Positions 1 through 8,088 of a stretch of DNA of 64,000 nucleotides are shown here, piece by piece. The stretch spans positions 121,519 to 185,518 of the forward strand of contig NZ_WFLJ01000015.1 in assembly GCF_009208735.1 (NCBI RefSeq), given 5' to 3'. This stretch comes from Janthinobacterium rivuli (GTDB lineage: Bacteria; Pseudomonadota; Gammaproteobacteria; Burkholderiales; Burkholderiaceae_D). A program made the position numbers and the translations under genes. How positions within the stretch are numbered: the first letter of the stretch is position 1; every line of letters begins with the position of its first letter. Below the pieces are notes generated by a model. The model searched no databases. It worked only from the letters and a program-made list of their open reading frames with translations, and was not told where the DNA came from.

Positions 1-145
1 ACGCTTCCAGGTGGTGCGGCGCCACGCCGGCCGCCTGCGCCAGGGTTTCAGCGGGGATGCCGTGCGCGCCGGCCGCTTCCAGCAGCGGCAGCAGATAGGC
101 GCCGGCGACCCGGCCTTCCGCGTGGTGGCTTTCAGTACCTGTCAT
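1..145 (-). CDS. AraC-type transcriptional regulator, N-terminus only (partial)
   Basis: The reading frame begins at an ATG (143-145) and runs off the left edge, so only about 48 residues are visible. They read as a short polar start, then a helix with LLPLLEAA, and then GIPAETLAQAAGV. This pattern is common at the start of AraC-family regulators that carry the arabinose-binding-like N-terminal domain, but the DNA-binding domain lies outside the window. The gene is divergent from the FAD oxidase/glycerol-3-phosphate dehydrogenase/kinase operon, with about 140 bp between them, so it is the obvious candidate regulator. The family assignment is an inference from a short fragment. Confidence 0.55.
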   Translation of the reverse strand, partial: MTGTESHHAEGRVAGAYLLPLLEAAGAHGIPAETLAQAAGVAPHHLEA

Positions 146-284
146 GATGGAACAATGCGATTGTCATGAAAAACCAATACCCTTCGTGTGTGGCGGCATA
201 TGCTATTGATCTGGCAAGAAAATAAGGCAAGGACAGTATAGCAAGCCGCCGTGGCGCGCAACTGGGTGAAGATAGGGGATGTCG

Positions 285-1895
285 ATGCGACGCTGGAATG
301 GCTGGGGAGACGAGAGCATCACGTATGCGCTGAGCGAAGAGGCGCTGGTTTTTTTGCGCGAGCGCCTGGGGCCGGGCAGCGGCATGGTCGATGCCACCTT
401 TGACGACGCCTGCGCGCAGGTGTCCGCCTCGCGCCTGGCGCCGCATCCGCTGATCGATACCGCGCCTGCTACGCGCGTGCGCCATGCGCTCGGCCAAAGC
501 CTGCCCGACTGGTTCAAATTGCGCCATGGCCGCATCGGCGCCGTGCCCGATGGCGTGGCCTTTCCCGACAGCGCGCTGCAGGTGCGCCAACTGCTCGCGT
601 ATGCGCGCCAGGCGTGCGTGGCCGTCATCCCCCACGGCGGCGGCACCAGCGTGGCCGGGCATTTGACGGTGGCGGCGGGGCCGCGCCCCGTGCTGGTCCT
701 GAGCCTCGTGCGCCTGTGCGCGCTGGGCCACCTGGACCGCGAAGCGCAGCTGGCCACCTTCGGCGCGGGCGTGTATGGCCCCGACCTGGAAGCGCAGCTG
801 CGCGCGCACGGCTACACCCTGGGACACTATCCGCAGTCGTTCGAATATTCCACCTTGGGCGGCTGGATCGCCACGCGCTCGTCGGGCCAGCAATCGTTGC
901 GCTATGGCCGCATCGAGCAGCTGTTCGCGGGCGGCGAAGTGGAAACGCCGGCCGGCACCTTGAGCATCCCCACGTTTCCCGCCTCGGCGGCCGGCATCGA
1001 CCTGCGCGAAATGGTGCTCGGCTCCGAAGGCCGGCTGGGCATCCTCACGCAGGCGACGGTGCGCGTCTCGCCGCTGCCGCCGTATGAGGCGTTCCACGCC
1101 GTTTTCTTTGCGGACTGGGGCCGGGCGCAGGCGGCCGTGCGGGCACTGGCCCAGTCGCGCCTGCCCTTGTGCATGCTGCGCCTGTCGAATGCGGTCGAAA
1201 CGCAAACCATGCTGACCCTGGCCGGGCACAAGAAGCTGGTGGGCTTCCTTGAGCGCTATCTGGCCCTGCGCGGCTGCGGCGAAGGCAAGTGCATGCTGAT
1301 GCTGGGCGTCAGCGGCGAAGCCGGGCCGGCGCGCGCGGCCCTGCGCGGCGCCCTGGCGCTGGCGCGGCGCCACAAGGGCGTGCACGTGGGACGCCACATG
1401 GGAGACAAATGGAAGCAGGGGCGCTTTCGCAACGTCTACCTGCGCAACGGCGCCTGGGAGCATGGCTACGTGATCGACACTGTGGAAACGGCCGTCGACT
1501 GGCCGCGCGTGGCGCCCATGATGGCGGCGCTGGAGCAGGCGGGCGCTGGCGCGCTGGCCCAGCACGGCGAGCAGGTGCACGCGTACACGCACCTGTCGCA
1601 CGTGTACGCGCAGGGCGCCAGCGTCTACACGACGTATGTCTATCGACTGGCGCCCACATTTGAAGAAAACATGGCGCGCTGGCGCAGCCTGAAAAACGCG
1701 GCCAGCGCCGCCATCGTCGCCAACGGCGGCACCATCAGCCACCAGCATGGCGTGGGCACCGACCACGCGCCGTGGCTGGCGGCGGAAAAGGGAGAGCTGG
1801 GCATCGCCGCCATGCGCGCGCTGCTGCGCCAGTTCGACCCGCAAGGCATGATGAATCCCGGCAAACTGCTGCCCGACACCGGGGGCGGCTTGTGA
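285..1895 (+). CDS. FAD-binding oxidase, alkyl-dihydroxyacetonephosphate-synthase-like
   Basis: The protein has 536 residues. It shows a PCMH-type FAD-binding domain at about residues 80-260, with the glycine-rich IPHGGGTSVAGHL near 116-127, and an FAD-oxidase C-terminal domain. A histidine motif SHQHGVGTDH lies near residue 485, where alkyl-DHAP synthases carry their active-site histidines. The ATG at 285 is preferred over the one at 279, because AGGGG at 274-278 then sits 6 bp upstream. The stop overlaps the GTG start of the next gene. Together with a glycerol-3-phosphate dehydrogenase and an FGGY kinase this resembles a cluster known from Pseudomonas. A role in ether-lipid or glycerol-phosphate chemistry is plausible, but the substrate is not shown by the sequence. 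Confidence 0.82.
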   Translation: MRRWNGWGDESITYALSEEALVFLRERLGPGSGMVDATFDDACAQVSASRLAPHPLIDTAPATRVRHALGQSLPDWFKLRHGRIGAVPDGVAFPDSALQVRQLLAYARQACVAVIPHGGGTSVAGHLTVAAGPRPVLVLSLVRLCALGHLDREAQLATFGAGVYGPDLEAQLRAHGYTLGHYPQSFEYSTLGGWIATRSSGQQSLRYGRIEQLFAGGEVETPAGTLSIPTFPASAAGIDLREMVLGSEGRLGILTQATVRVSPLPPYEAFHAVFFADWGRAQAAVRALAQSRLPLCMLRLSNAVETQTMLTLAGHKKLVGFLERYLALRGCGEGKCMLMLGVSGEAGPARAALRGALALARRHKGVHVGRHMGDKWKQGRFRNVYLRNGAWEHGYVIDTVETAVDWPRVAPMMAALEQAGAGALAQHGEQVHAYTHLSHVYAQGASVYTTYVYRLAPTFEENMARWRSLKNAASAAIVANGGTISHQHGVGTDHAPWLAAEKGELGIAAMRALLRQFDPQGMMNPGKLLPDTGGGL

Positions 1896-3460
1896 ACCGG
1901 GAGGAGCTGCCTGGCATCCTGGCGCGCGAATGGGACATCTTGATCGTCGGCGGCGGCATCACGGGCGCCGGCATCCTGCTGGAAGCGGCGCGGCGCGGTT
2001 TGCAGGCGCTGCTGGTGGAGCAGCGCGATTTCGCCTGGGGCACGTCGAGCCGCTCCTCGAAGCTGGTGCACGGCGGCTTGCGTTACCTGAAGCAGGGACA
2101 GTTCGCGATGACGCGCGAGTCGGTGCATGAGCGGCAAGCCTTGCTGACGGATGCGGCGGGGCTGGTCGAGCCGCAGGGCTTCGCCTTTGGCGATTACACG
2201 GGCAGGAAGCCGGGCCGGCGCCAGTTCATGCTGGGCCTGGCCATCTATGACGTGATGGCGGGCCGGCGCGCGCGCCGCTATGTCGATGCGGCCGACTTTG
2301 CCATGCTGGCGCCGCATGTCAACCGCGATGGGCTGCGGGGCGGCATGCTGTACCAGGACGCCAAGACGGACGACGCGCGCCTGGTGCTGCGCGTGCTGCA
2401 GGAGGCGCGCCGCCATGGCGGCGTGGCCGTCAATTACCTGGGCGTGGACTCGCTGCTGCGCGAAGGAGATAAGGTCGTTGGCGCCAGCTTGAACGATGCG
2501 CTCGACGGCAGGGCACTCGCTGCGCGCGCGCGCCTGGTGATCAGCGCCACGGGCGCCTGGGCCGACGCCTTGCGCGGCCAGGTGGGAGAGCCGCCGAAAC
2601 TGCGGCCCCTGCGCGGCAGCCATCTGCTGCTGCCGGCCTGGCGTTTGCCGCTGGCGCAAGCCGTCAGCCTGATGCACCCGCGCGATGGCCGCCCCGTGTT
2701 TGCGTATCCGTGGGAGGGCGTGACCCTGGTGGGCACCACCGATGTCGACCATGGCGCCAGCCTGGACCTGGAACCGGCCATCACGCGCGGCGAACTCGAT
2801 TATCTGCTGGCGGCGTTGCAGTGGCAGTTCCCGCAGCTGGCGCTGGGCGAAGACGATGTGCTGGCCACGTTTGCCGGCGTGCGTCCCGTGATCGGCAGCG
2901 GCCAGCTTGACCCGTCGAAGGAAGCGCGCGAACATGCGCTATGGCTGGAAAACGGCTTGCTGACGGTGGCGGGCGGCAAGCTGACGACGTTTCGCGTGAT
3001 CGCCCTCGACGCGCTGCGCCGCGCCGCGCCGCTGCTGCCGGGCTGGCAGGCCGATTTGACGCCTTTGCCGATTTTCGACGCCGCGCCGCCCTTGTCTGGC
3101 AAGGCGCTGGCGCTCGATGGCGAACAGCGCGAACGCCTGCTGGGGCGCCATGGCGCGCAAGCGCAAGCGCTGTGCGAGGCGGCGCGGGACGGTGAGCTGG
3201 CGCCGATTCCCGGCACGCAGACCCTGTGGGCGCAGCTGCGCTGGGGCGCGCGCATGGAGGACGTGCGGCACCTGGACGACTTGCTGCTGCGGCGCACGCG
3301 CCTCGGTTTGCAGCTGGCCGGCGGCGCGCTTGCTATCATGCCGCGCCTGCGCGCCATTTGCCAGGATGAACTGGGCTGGGACGATGCGCGCTGGGACGCG
3401 GAACAGGCGCGCTACCTGGCCCTGTGGCGCCGCCATTACAGCGTGCCGCAAGGCGATTGA
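1892..3460 (+). CDS. FAD-dependent glycerol-3-phosphate dehydrogenase family
   Basis: The protein has 522 residues. The dinucleotide-binding fold is at the N-terminus (VGGGITGAG, about residues 19-27). It is followed by the SSRSSKLVHGGLRYL signature of GlpD-type enzymes and a C-terminal helical domain. The family oxidises sn-glycerol 3-phosphate to dihydroxyacetone phosphate and passes electrons to quinones at the inner membrane. The GTG start at 1892 overlaps the previous stop (GTGA), which indicates translational coupling. Because it sits in an operon with an alkyl-DHAP-synthase-like oxidase, it may supply or consume DHAP-type intermediates rather than serve general glycerol catabolism; that is inference. 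Confidence 0.88.
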   Translation: MNREELPGILAREWDILIVGGGITGAGILLEAARRGLQALLVEQRDFAWGTSSRSSKLVHGGLRYLKQGQFAMTRESVHERQALLTDAAGLVEPQGFAFGDYTGRKPGRRQFMLGLAIYDVMAGRRARRYVDAADFAMLAPHVNRDGLRGGMLYQDAKTDDARLVLRVLQEARRHGGVAVNYLGVDSLLREGDKVVGASLNDALDGRALAARARLVISATGAWADALRGQVGEPPKLRPLRGSHLLLPAWRLPLAQAVSLMHPRDGRPVFAYPWEGVTLVGTTDVDHGASLDLEPAITRGELDYLLAALQWQFPQLALGEDDVLATFAGVRPVIGSGQLDPSKEAREHALWLENGLLTVAGGKLTTFRVIALDALRRAAPLLPGWQADLTPLPIFDAAPPLSGKALALDGEQRERLLGRHGAQAQALCEAARDGELAPIPGTQTLWAQLRWGARMEDVRHLDDLLLRRTRLGLQLAGGALAIMPRLRAICQDELGWDDARWDAEQARYLALWRRHYSVPQGD

Positions 3461-3810
3461 AAAACCATAAAAATACAAAAGAGGAGAGCATCATCGAGAC
3501 CACCCTGTTTGGCCAGCCCCTGGCGCTGGGCGACGCCCGCATCACCTACGACAGCCTGTCGCCGCTGGACTTGCGCCAGCCCGTGGATGCCCTCGTCGAT
3601 GACCTGGGCGAAGACCTGCTGCAAATCACGTGCGCGAATGGCGACATCGTCGACGTGGGCTGGTATCCGGCCTGGAATGCGCAGGGACGCTTGCGCGTGG
3701 TGGCGGTGCGGGAGCAGGACTGGGAAGCGCCCGTCTTCAGCGCCCAGCCGGACAAGGATCCGCAGGCGCTGCTGCAGGCGTTGCGCGCCGCGCTGGCCAG
3801 CCTGGGCTGA
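3457..3810 (+). CDS. Small conserved-looking protein of unknown function; start codon unclear
   Basis: The frame encodes an acidic protein of about 105-118 residues without signal or membrane segment, lying tightly between the dehydrogenase and the kinase. The start is problematic. TTG at 3457 overlaps the previous stop, and an ATG at 3424 lies inside the previous gene. The only good Shine-Dalgarno (GAGGAG, 3481-3486) instead points to an ATC codon at 3493, six bases downstream, where the sequence would begin IETTLFGQPL. Either a rare AUC start is used or an ATG was lost by a single base change. The family is not recognised. The position suggests an accessory role for the flanking enzymes. 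Confidence 0.6.
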   Translation: MKNHKNTKEESIIETTLFGQPLALGDARITYDSLSPLDLRQPVDALVDDLGEDLLQITCANGDIVDVGWYPAWNAQGRLRVVAVREQDWEAPVFSAQPDKDPQALLQALRAALASLG

Positions 3811-3814
3811 TGCC

Positions 3815-5392
3815 ATGACGAGCGTATCGGGCCAGGGGCCGTACATTCTTGCCATCGACAATGGCACGCAAAGCGTGCGCGCGCTGCTGTTCGACCGGGA
3901 GGGGATGCTGGCGGCCAAGGCGCAGGTGTTCCTGGAAGCGTATTACTCGGACCACCCCGGCTGGGCCGAACATGACGCCGACGGCTACTGGCAAGCCGTC
4001 TGTGAAGCGTGCCAGCAGCTGTGGCGCGGCACGGACATAGCCAAGTCCTCGGTGGCCGGCGTGGCCGTCACCACGCAGCGCGGCACGGTGGTCAACGTGG
4101 ATGAGCATGGCGCCCCGTTGCGGCCCGCGATCACCTGGCTGGACCAGCGCAGCACGCGCGACATTCCCCAGCTGGCGCCATGGTGGCGCGCCGCCTTTCG
4201 CGCCATGCGCCTCGATGGCACGATCGCGTATTTCCGCCGCGAGGCCGAGATCAACTGGATCAGCGCGCACCAGCCCGACATCTGGCGCCGCACGCACAAA
4301 TTCCTGCTGCTGTCGGGTTTTCTGAACCACCGCCTGTGCGGAAAATATATCGATTCGACGGGCTCGCAAGTGGCGTATATTCCATTCGACTACAAGCGCC
4401 ATGGCTGGGCCGGGCGCTTCGACTGGAAGTGGCAGGCGCTGGCGATTCGGCGCTCGATGCTGCCCGAGCTGGTGACGCCGGGCACGCGCATGGGCGCCAT
4501 CACGGCATCGGCCGCCGCGGCGACAGGCATCCTGGAAGGCACGCCCTTGCTGGCGGCGGCCGCCGACAAGGCCTGCGAGGTGCTGGGCGCCGGCTGCGTC
4601 GAGCCGCATGTGGCGTGCCTGAGTTACGGCACCACGGCCACCATCAACACGACCAACCGCAAGTACGTGGAAGTGACGCGCTTCATTCCGCCGTATCCGG
4701 CCGCCATGCCGGGCGCCTACAGCACGGAGGTGCAGATTTTCCGCGGCTACTGGATGGTCAACTGGTTCAAGGAGCAGTTCGGCGACCGCGAACGGGCGGC
4801 GGCCGCCGAAGATGGCACTGGCTTGTCCGCCGAGGCGCTGTTCGACCGCCTGGTCGATGCCGTGCCGCCCGGTTCCATGGGGCTGATGCTGCAGCCGTAC
4901 TGGAGTCCCGGCATCAAGGTGCCGGGCCCGGAAGCGAAGGGCGCCATGATCGGCTTTGGCGACGTGCACACGCGCGCGCACATCTACCGCGCCATCCTCG
5001 AAGGCCTCGCGTATGCGCTGCGCGAAGGCAAGGAGCGCATCGAGCGGCGCAGCGGCGTTGCCATCACGGAGCTGCGCATCGCTGGCGGCGGTTCGCAAAG
5101 CGACGCGGCGATGCAGCTGACGGCCGACATTTTCGGCTTGCCCGCCGCGCGCGCCCACGTGTATGAAAGCTCCGGGCTGGGCGCGGCCATCGCCGCTAGC
5201 GTGGGCCTGGGCTGGCATGCGGACTTTCCCGCCGCCGTGCAGGCGATGACGCGCAAGGGCAAGGTGTTCCAGCCGCATCCCGAGCACCGCAAAATCTATG
5301 AACAGCTGTACCGGCGCGTGTACCGCAAGATGTATGCGCGGCTGCAACCCCTGTACCGCGAGATCGCCGATATAACCGGCTATCCGGAATAG
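3815..5392 (+). CDS. FGGY-family carbohydrate kinase
   Basis: The protein has 525 residues with the two-domain FGGY layout. An N-terminal phosphate-binding motif AIDNGTQSVRALLFD covers residues 14-28. SYGTTATINT lies in the middle, and the C-terminal FGGY signature region IAGGGSQSDAAMQLTADIFG contains the ATP-binding segment. Such kinases phosphorylate glycerol, xylulose, ribulose and related polyols. ATG 3815 starts 4 bp after the preceding stop. It is last in the oxidase/dehydrogenase/kinase operon and probably feeds a phosphorylated C3 or polyol substrate to the dehydrogenase. The exact substrate cannot be read from the sequence. Confidence 0.85.
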   Translation: MTSVSGQGPYILAIDNGTQSVRALLFDREGMLAAKAQVFLEAYYSDHPGWAEHDADGYWQAVCEACQQLWRGTDIAKSSVAGVAVTTQRGTVVNVDEHGAPLRPAITWLDQRSTRDIPQLAPWWRAAFRAMRLDGTIAYFRREAEINWISAHQPDIWRRTHKFLLLSGFLNHRLCGKYIDSTGSQVAYIPFDYKRHGWAGRFDWKWQALAIRRSMLPELVTPGTRMGAITASAAAATGILEGTPLLAAAADKACEVLGAGCVEPHVACLSYGTTATINTTNRKYVEVTRFIPPYPAAMPGAYSTEVQIFRGYWMVNWFKEQFGDRERAAAAEDGTGLSAEALFDRLVDAVPPGSMGLMLQPYWSPGIKVPGPEAKGAMIGFGDVHTRAHIYRAILEGLAYALREGKERIERRSGVAITELRIAGGGSQSDAAMQLTADIFGLPAARAHVYESSGLGAAIAASVGLGWHADFPAAVQAMTRKGKVFQPHPEHRKIYEQLYRRVYRKMYARLQPLYREIADITGYPE

Positions 5393-5410
5393 TTGGCTCT
5401 TTAATCGTAT

Positions 5411-5425
5411 TGCGAATCATTCGCA
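5411..5425. promoter_or_regulatory. Fur box, perfect 7-1-7 inverted repeat
   Basis: TGCGAAT-C-ATTCGCA is a perfect 7-1-7 palindrome and matches the classical Fur pattern TGATAATnATTATCA in layout and in its AAT/ATT core. It lies about 215 bp upstream of the TonB-dependent receptor and just after the kinase stop, in an AT-richer stretch typical of a promoter. It predicts iron repression of the receptor. Confidence 0.75.
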
Positions 5426-5639
5426 TCCGTTATATGATGTGTTCCGCATTTCACTAAGGCAACTTATGCCGGTGACTGCAGTGCGCCGCCGGCCATGCGC
5501 CGGCGGCGTGTCCGCGCGGGCAGACTTCCGCCGCAACGCTTCCTTCAACGCCGCCGCTTGATCGTGCCAGCCTGTCCTCTCTGCCCTGCGCTTTCTCATT
5601 CCACAAGCATCAAGTAAGCAGACCCAGGCAAGGATAGCG

Positions 5640-7904
5640 ATGAAGAGCAGCAGCAAACAAGGATGGACCCCGATGGCCGCCGCGCTGGCGCTGGCATTGG
5701 GCGGCGCGCACGGCCATGCGTGGGCTGCGGCGATGGCCGACGAGGCTGACGCCGTGCAGATGCCCGCCATCAGCGTGTTTGGCGACGCCATCAGCGCCGG
5801 CACGGCCGGGCGCTCGTACATCAACAGCGCCGACATCGAACGCCAGCAGGCCGACAATGTCGCGTCCTTGCTCGACACCTTGCCCGGCGTGGACCTGGCC
5901 GGCACGGCCCGTCCCAGCGGCCAGAGTCTCAATATCTGGGGCTTCAATAAAGTGCAGGACGTGAAAGTCATCCTCGATGGCGTGCCCAAGGGCTTCGAGA
6001 AATACCGCCAGGGTTCCATCTTCATCGAACCGGAACTGATCAAGCAGATCGAGGTGAACAAGGGCGCACATACGAGCTTGTATGGCAATGGTGGCTTCGG
6101 CGGCGTCATCACGGTCGAGACCAAGGATGCGCAAGACTTGCTGGAAGGGGTCGAGAAAGCAGGCGCCATGCTCAAGTACTCGCGCCACTCGAACAATGGC
6201 GAAAATGACGCCACCGTGGCCGTCTACGGCCGCACGGAAGATGGCCGCTTCGATGCGATGGCCTTTACCACGCGGCGCAAGTCCGACGATTTGCGCAAGC
6301 CCGATGGCAAGCCGTTCCGCTTTTCCGCCATCGATGCGCCATCGAGCCTGGCCAAGCTGAATATCCGTCTGACGCCGGAGCAGCTCTTGACCCTGACGGC
6401 GATGAGGAGCGGCAGCTCGGGCTGGGGCCCGTTCGCCGCCATGGGCGAGGACGTGCCCACGCCGACCGAGGCGGACATCAAAAAATATGGACTGGAGGAG
6501 GCGTGGCAGCGCAAGGCCGTGTACCGTGACCAGGACGACGACACGTATTCCGTGAAGTGGCAGTACGCGCCGCAGGATAATCCGTGGATCAAGCTGACGG
6601 CCAGCGCCGGCTATTCGTACACGGACCAGCATGACAAGCGCCTGCCATCGGTCTCGCCGGGTTCCTACCTGGGGTCGCTGGGCAACGAGAGCTGGGCTTC
6701 GTACGTGGACCGCATCGCGGAGGTGCGCAACGAAAGCGTGTTCGCCACGGGCGCCGTGTCGCACGTGCTGCAAACGGGCCTGCAATGGCACAAGAACGTG
6801 CGCGACACCTTGATGTACTACCCGTCGTCGACGGCGCTGAAGGACCCCAGCTACAACCATGGCTACTTCCAGCCGTATTACATGCCGGCCGGGCGCCAGG
6901 AAACCACGGGCCTGTATCTGCAGGATGCGATGACGTTTGGCGACCTGACGGTGACGGCGGCGCTGCGCCACGACCGGGTCGTCTCCGAGGGCGTGCCGAA
7001 CAAGGCGTCGCGTTACAACAGCCCGCTGGCGGCGGCCGGCCATGACTTCAGCGAGAAGGTGCACGCGGACTGGTCGCCCCGCCTGGGCCTGTTCTGGAAG
7101 GCGTCCGGCACGCTGGCCTTGTTCGGCGACGTGAGCCGCACCTGGCGCGCGCCGACGATCGACGAGATGTATTCGAATGAATACTATGTGTCGTCCAGGC
7201 TCGGATCCTCGACGCCGGGCACCAGCCGCGAGCTGGCCGTCGAGCGCGTGACGGCCGCGCGCACGGGCGTCATGCTGCACCGGCAGAACGTGTTCATGGA
7301 GCGCGATGACGTGCAGCTGCGCCTGACGGCCTACCGCAACCGTGTCAGCGACAATATCGGCCCGCGCCTGGGCATTTTGATCGAAGGCTATGTGCCGGGA
7401 TCGGGCAAGGTGCCGCCGGCCCTGTCGTCCTACCGCAACCTGGCCGGTTTCCATACGCAGGGCGTGGAGGTCGAGTCCTATTACAACTCGCCGCGCCTGT
7501 TTGCCAGCGCGTCGCTGTCGAAGCAGCGCGGCACGCGCACCGGTTCCCAGCGCGACCCGTGGGGCCGGGATGAACCCGTGTCGACCATCGCGCCGGATAA
7601 ATTGATGGCGGGCCTGGGCTGGCGCATGCCGGACCTGGGCGCCAGCATCGGCTGGCAGGGCCGCTTCGTGGCAAAGCAGGAGCGCGTCCTGCCGGTGGGG
7701 AGTGTCTACCGTTTGCCGCCGTCGAAAGGCTATGCGCTGCACACCGTGTTCGCATCGTGGAATGGCAGGCAGGGCATCTGGCGCGGCACGGAAGTGCGCC
7801 TGACGGTCGACAACGTCTTCAACCGCAACTACATGCCGTACTTGAGCGAAGCCGTTACCGGCGTGGGGCGCAATGCAAAGTTGAGCGTGTCACGTAAGTT
7901 TTGA
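5640..7904 (+). CDS. TonB-dependent outer-membrane receptor, haem/haemoglobin-receptor-like
   Basis: The protein has 754 residues. It shows a signal peptide (cleavage probably near AHGHAWA, about residue 29), a TonB-box-like segment around PAISVFGD, a plug domain (LLDTLPGVDLAGTARPSG to VITVETKD) and a large beta-barrel. WRAPTIDEMY near residue 500 corresponds to the FRAP box of haem receptors, and the chain ends in phenylalanine as outer-membrane barrels do. The NPNL box normally following FRAP is not evident. The plug resembles the haem/haemoglobin receptor family, but a siderophore ligand cannot be excluded. A Fur box upstream supports an iron-uptake role. No haem-degradation or siderophore genes are adjacent. 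Confidence 0.85.
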   Translation: MKSSSKQGWTPMAAALALALGGAHGHAWAAAMADEADAVQMPAISVFGDAISAGTAGRSYINSADIERQQADNVASLLDTLPGVDLAGTARPSGQSLNIWGFNKVQDVKVILDGVPKGFEKYRQGSIFIEPELIKQIEVNKGAHTSLYGNGGFGGVITVETKDAQDLLEGVEKAGAMLKYSRHSNNGENDATVAVYGRTEDGRFDAMAFTTRRKSDDLRKPDGKPFRFSAIDAPSSLAKLNIRLTPEQLLTLTAMRSGSSGWGPFAAMGEDVPTPTEADIKKYGLEEAWQRKAVYRDQDDDTYSVKWQYAPQDNPWIKLTASAGYSYTDQHDKRLPSVSPGSYLGSLGNESWASYVDRIAEVRNESVFATGAVSHVLQTGLQWHKNVRDTLMYYPSSTALKDPSYNHGYFQPYYMPAGRQETTGLYLQDAMTFGDLTVTAALRHDRVVSEGVPNKASRYNSPLAAAGHDFSEKVHADWSPRLGLFWKASGTLALFGDVSRTWRAPTIDEMYSNEYYVSSRLGSSTPGTSRELAVERVTAARTGVMLHRQNVFMERDDVQLRLTAYRNRVSDNIGPRLGILIEGYVPGSGKVPPALSSYRNLAGFHTQGVEVESYYNSPRLFASASLSKQRGTRTGSQRDPWGRDEPVSTIAPDKLMAGLGWRMPDLGASIGWQGRFVAKQERVLPVGSVYRLPPSKGYALHTVFASWNGRQGIWRGTEVRLTVDNVFNRNYMPYLSEAVTGVGRNAKLSVSRKF

Positions 7905-7920
7905 TTAATTTTAAGAATGG

Positions 7921-8041
7921 CGGGCCGGAGACGCGGGCCTGAGAAAATGCCGATGGCGGCGTTGCAGCTTCCTTGCCGTACTTGCGTACTGTCTGCGTCG
8001 CTGCGCCTTGCCCTCGACATTTTTCAGGCCCGCTTGGCCCG
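7921..8041. repeat. Large imperfect inverted repeat between receptor and cyclase; candidate mobile intergenic repeat/terminator
   Basis: Outer arms CGGGCC (7921-7926) and GGCCCG (8036-8041), and inner arms GCGGGCCTGA (7933-7942) and TCAGGCCCGC (8024-8033), enclose about 80 bp with a small internal palindrome around GTACTTGCGTAC. A T-run follows at 8049-8055, so it may terminate the receptor transcript. A shortened relative lies at 24798-24842 between flhD and flhC. Confidence 0.6.
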
Positions 8042-8088
8042 GGGTGCCTTTTTTTGTGACTTGGGCCTACTCCCGGTTCGCCGTATCC

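Noticed and set aside
132..1844. Long minus-strand open frame opposite the FAD oxidase (and similar ones at 5610-7742, 13205-15706, 29470-31065, 32149-34224)
   Set aside because: These frames are opposite well-supported genes, rich in Arg, His, Gln and Ala, and show no domains or ribosome-binding sites. They result from high-GC codon use.
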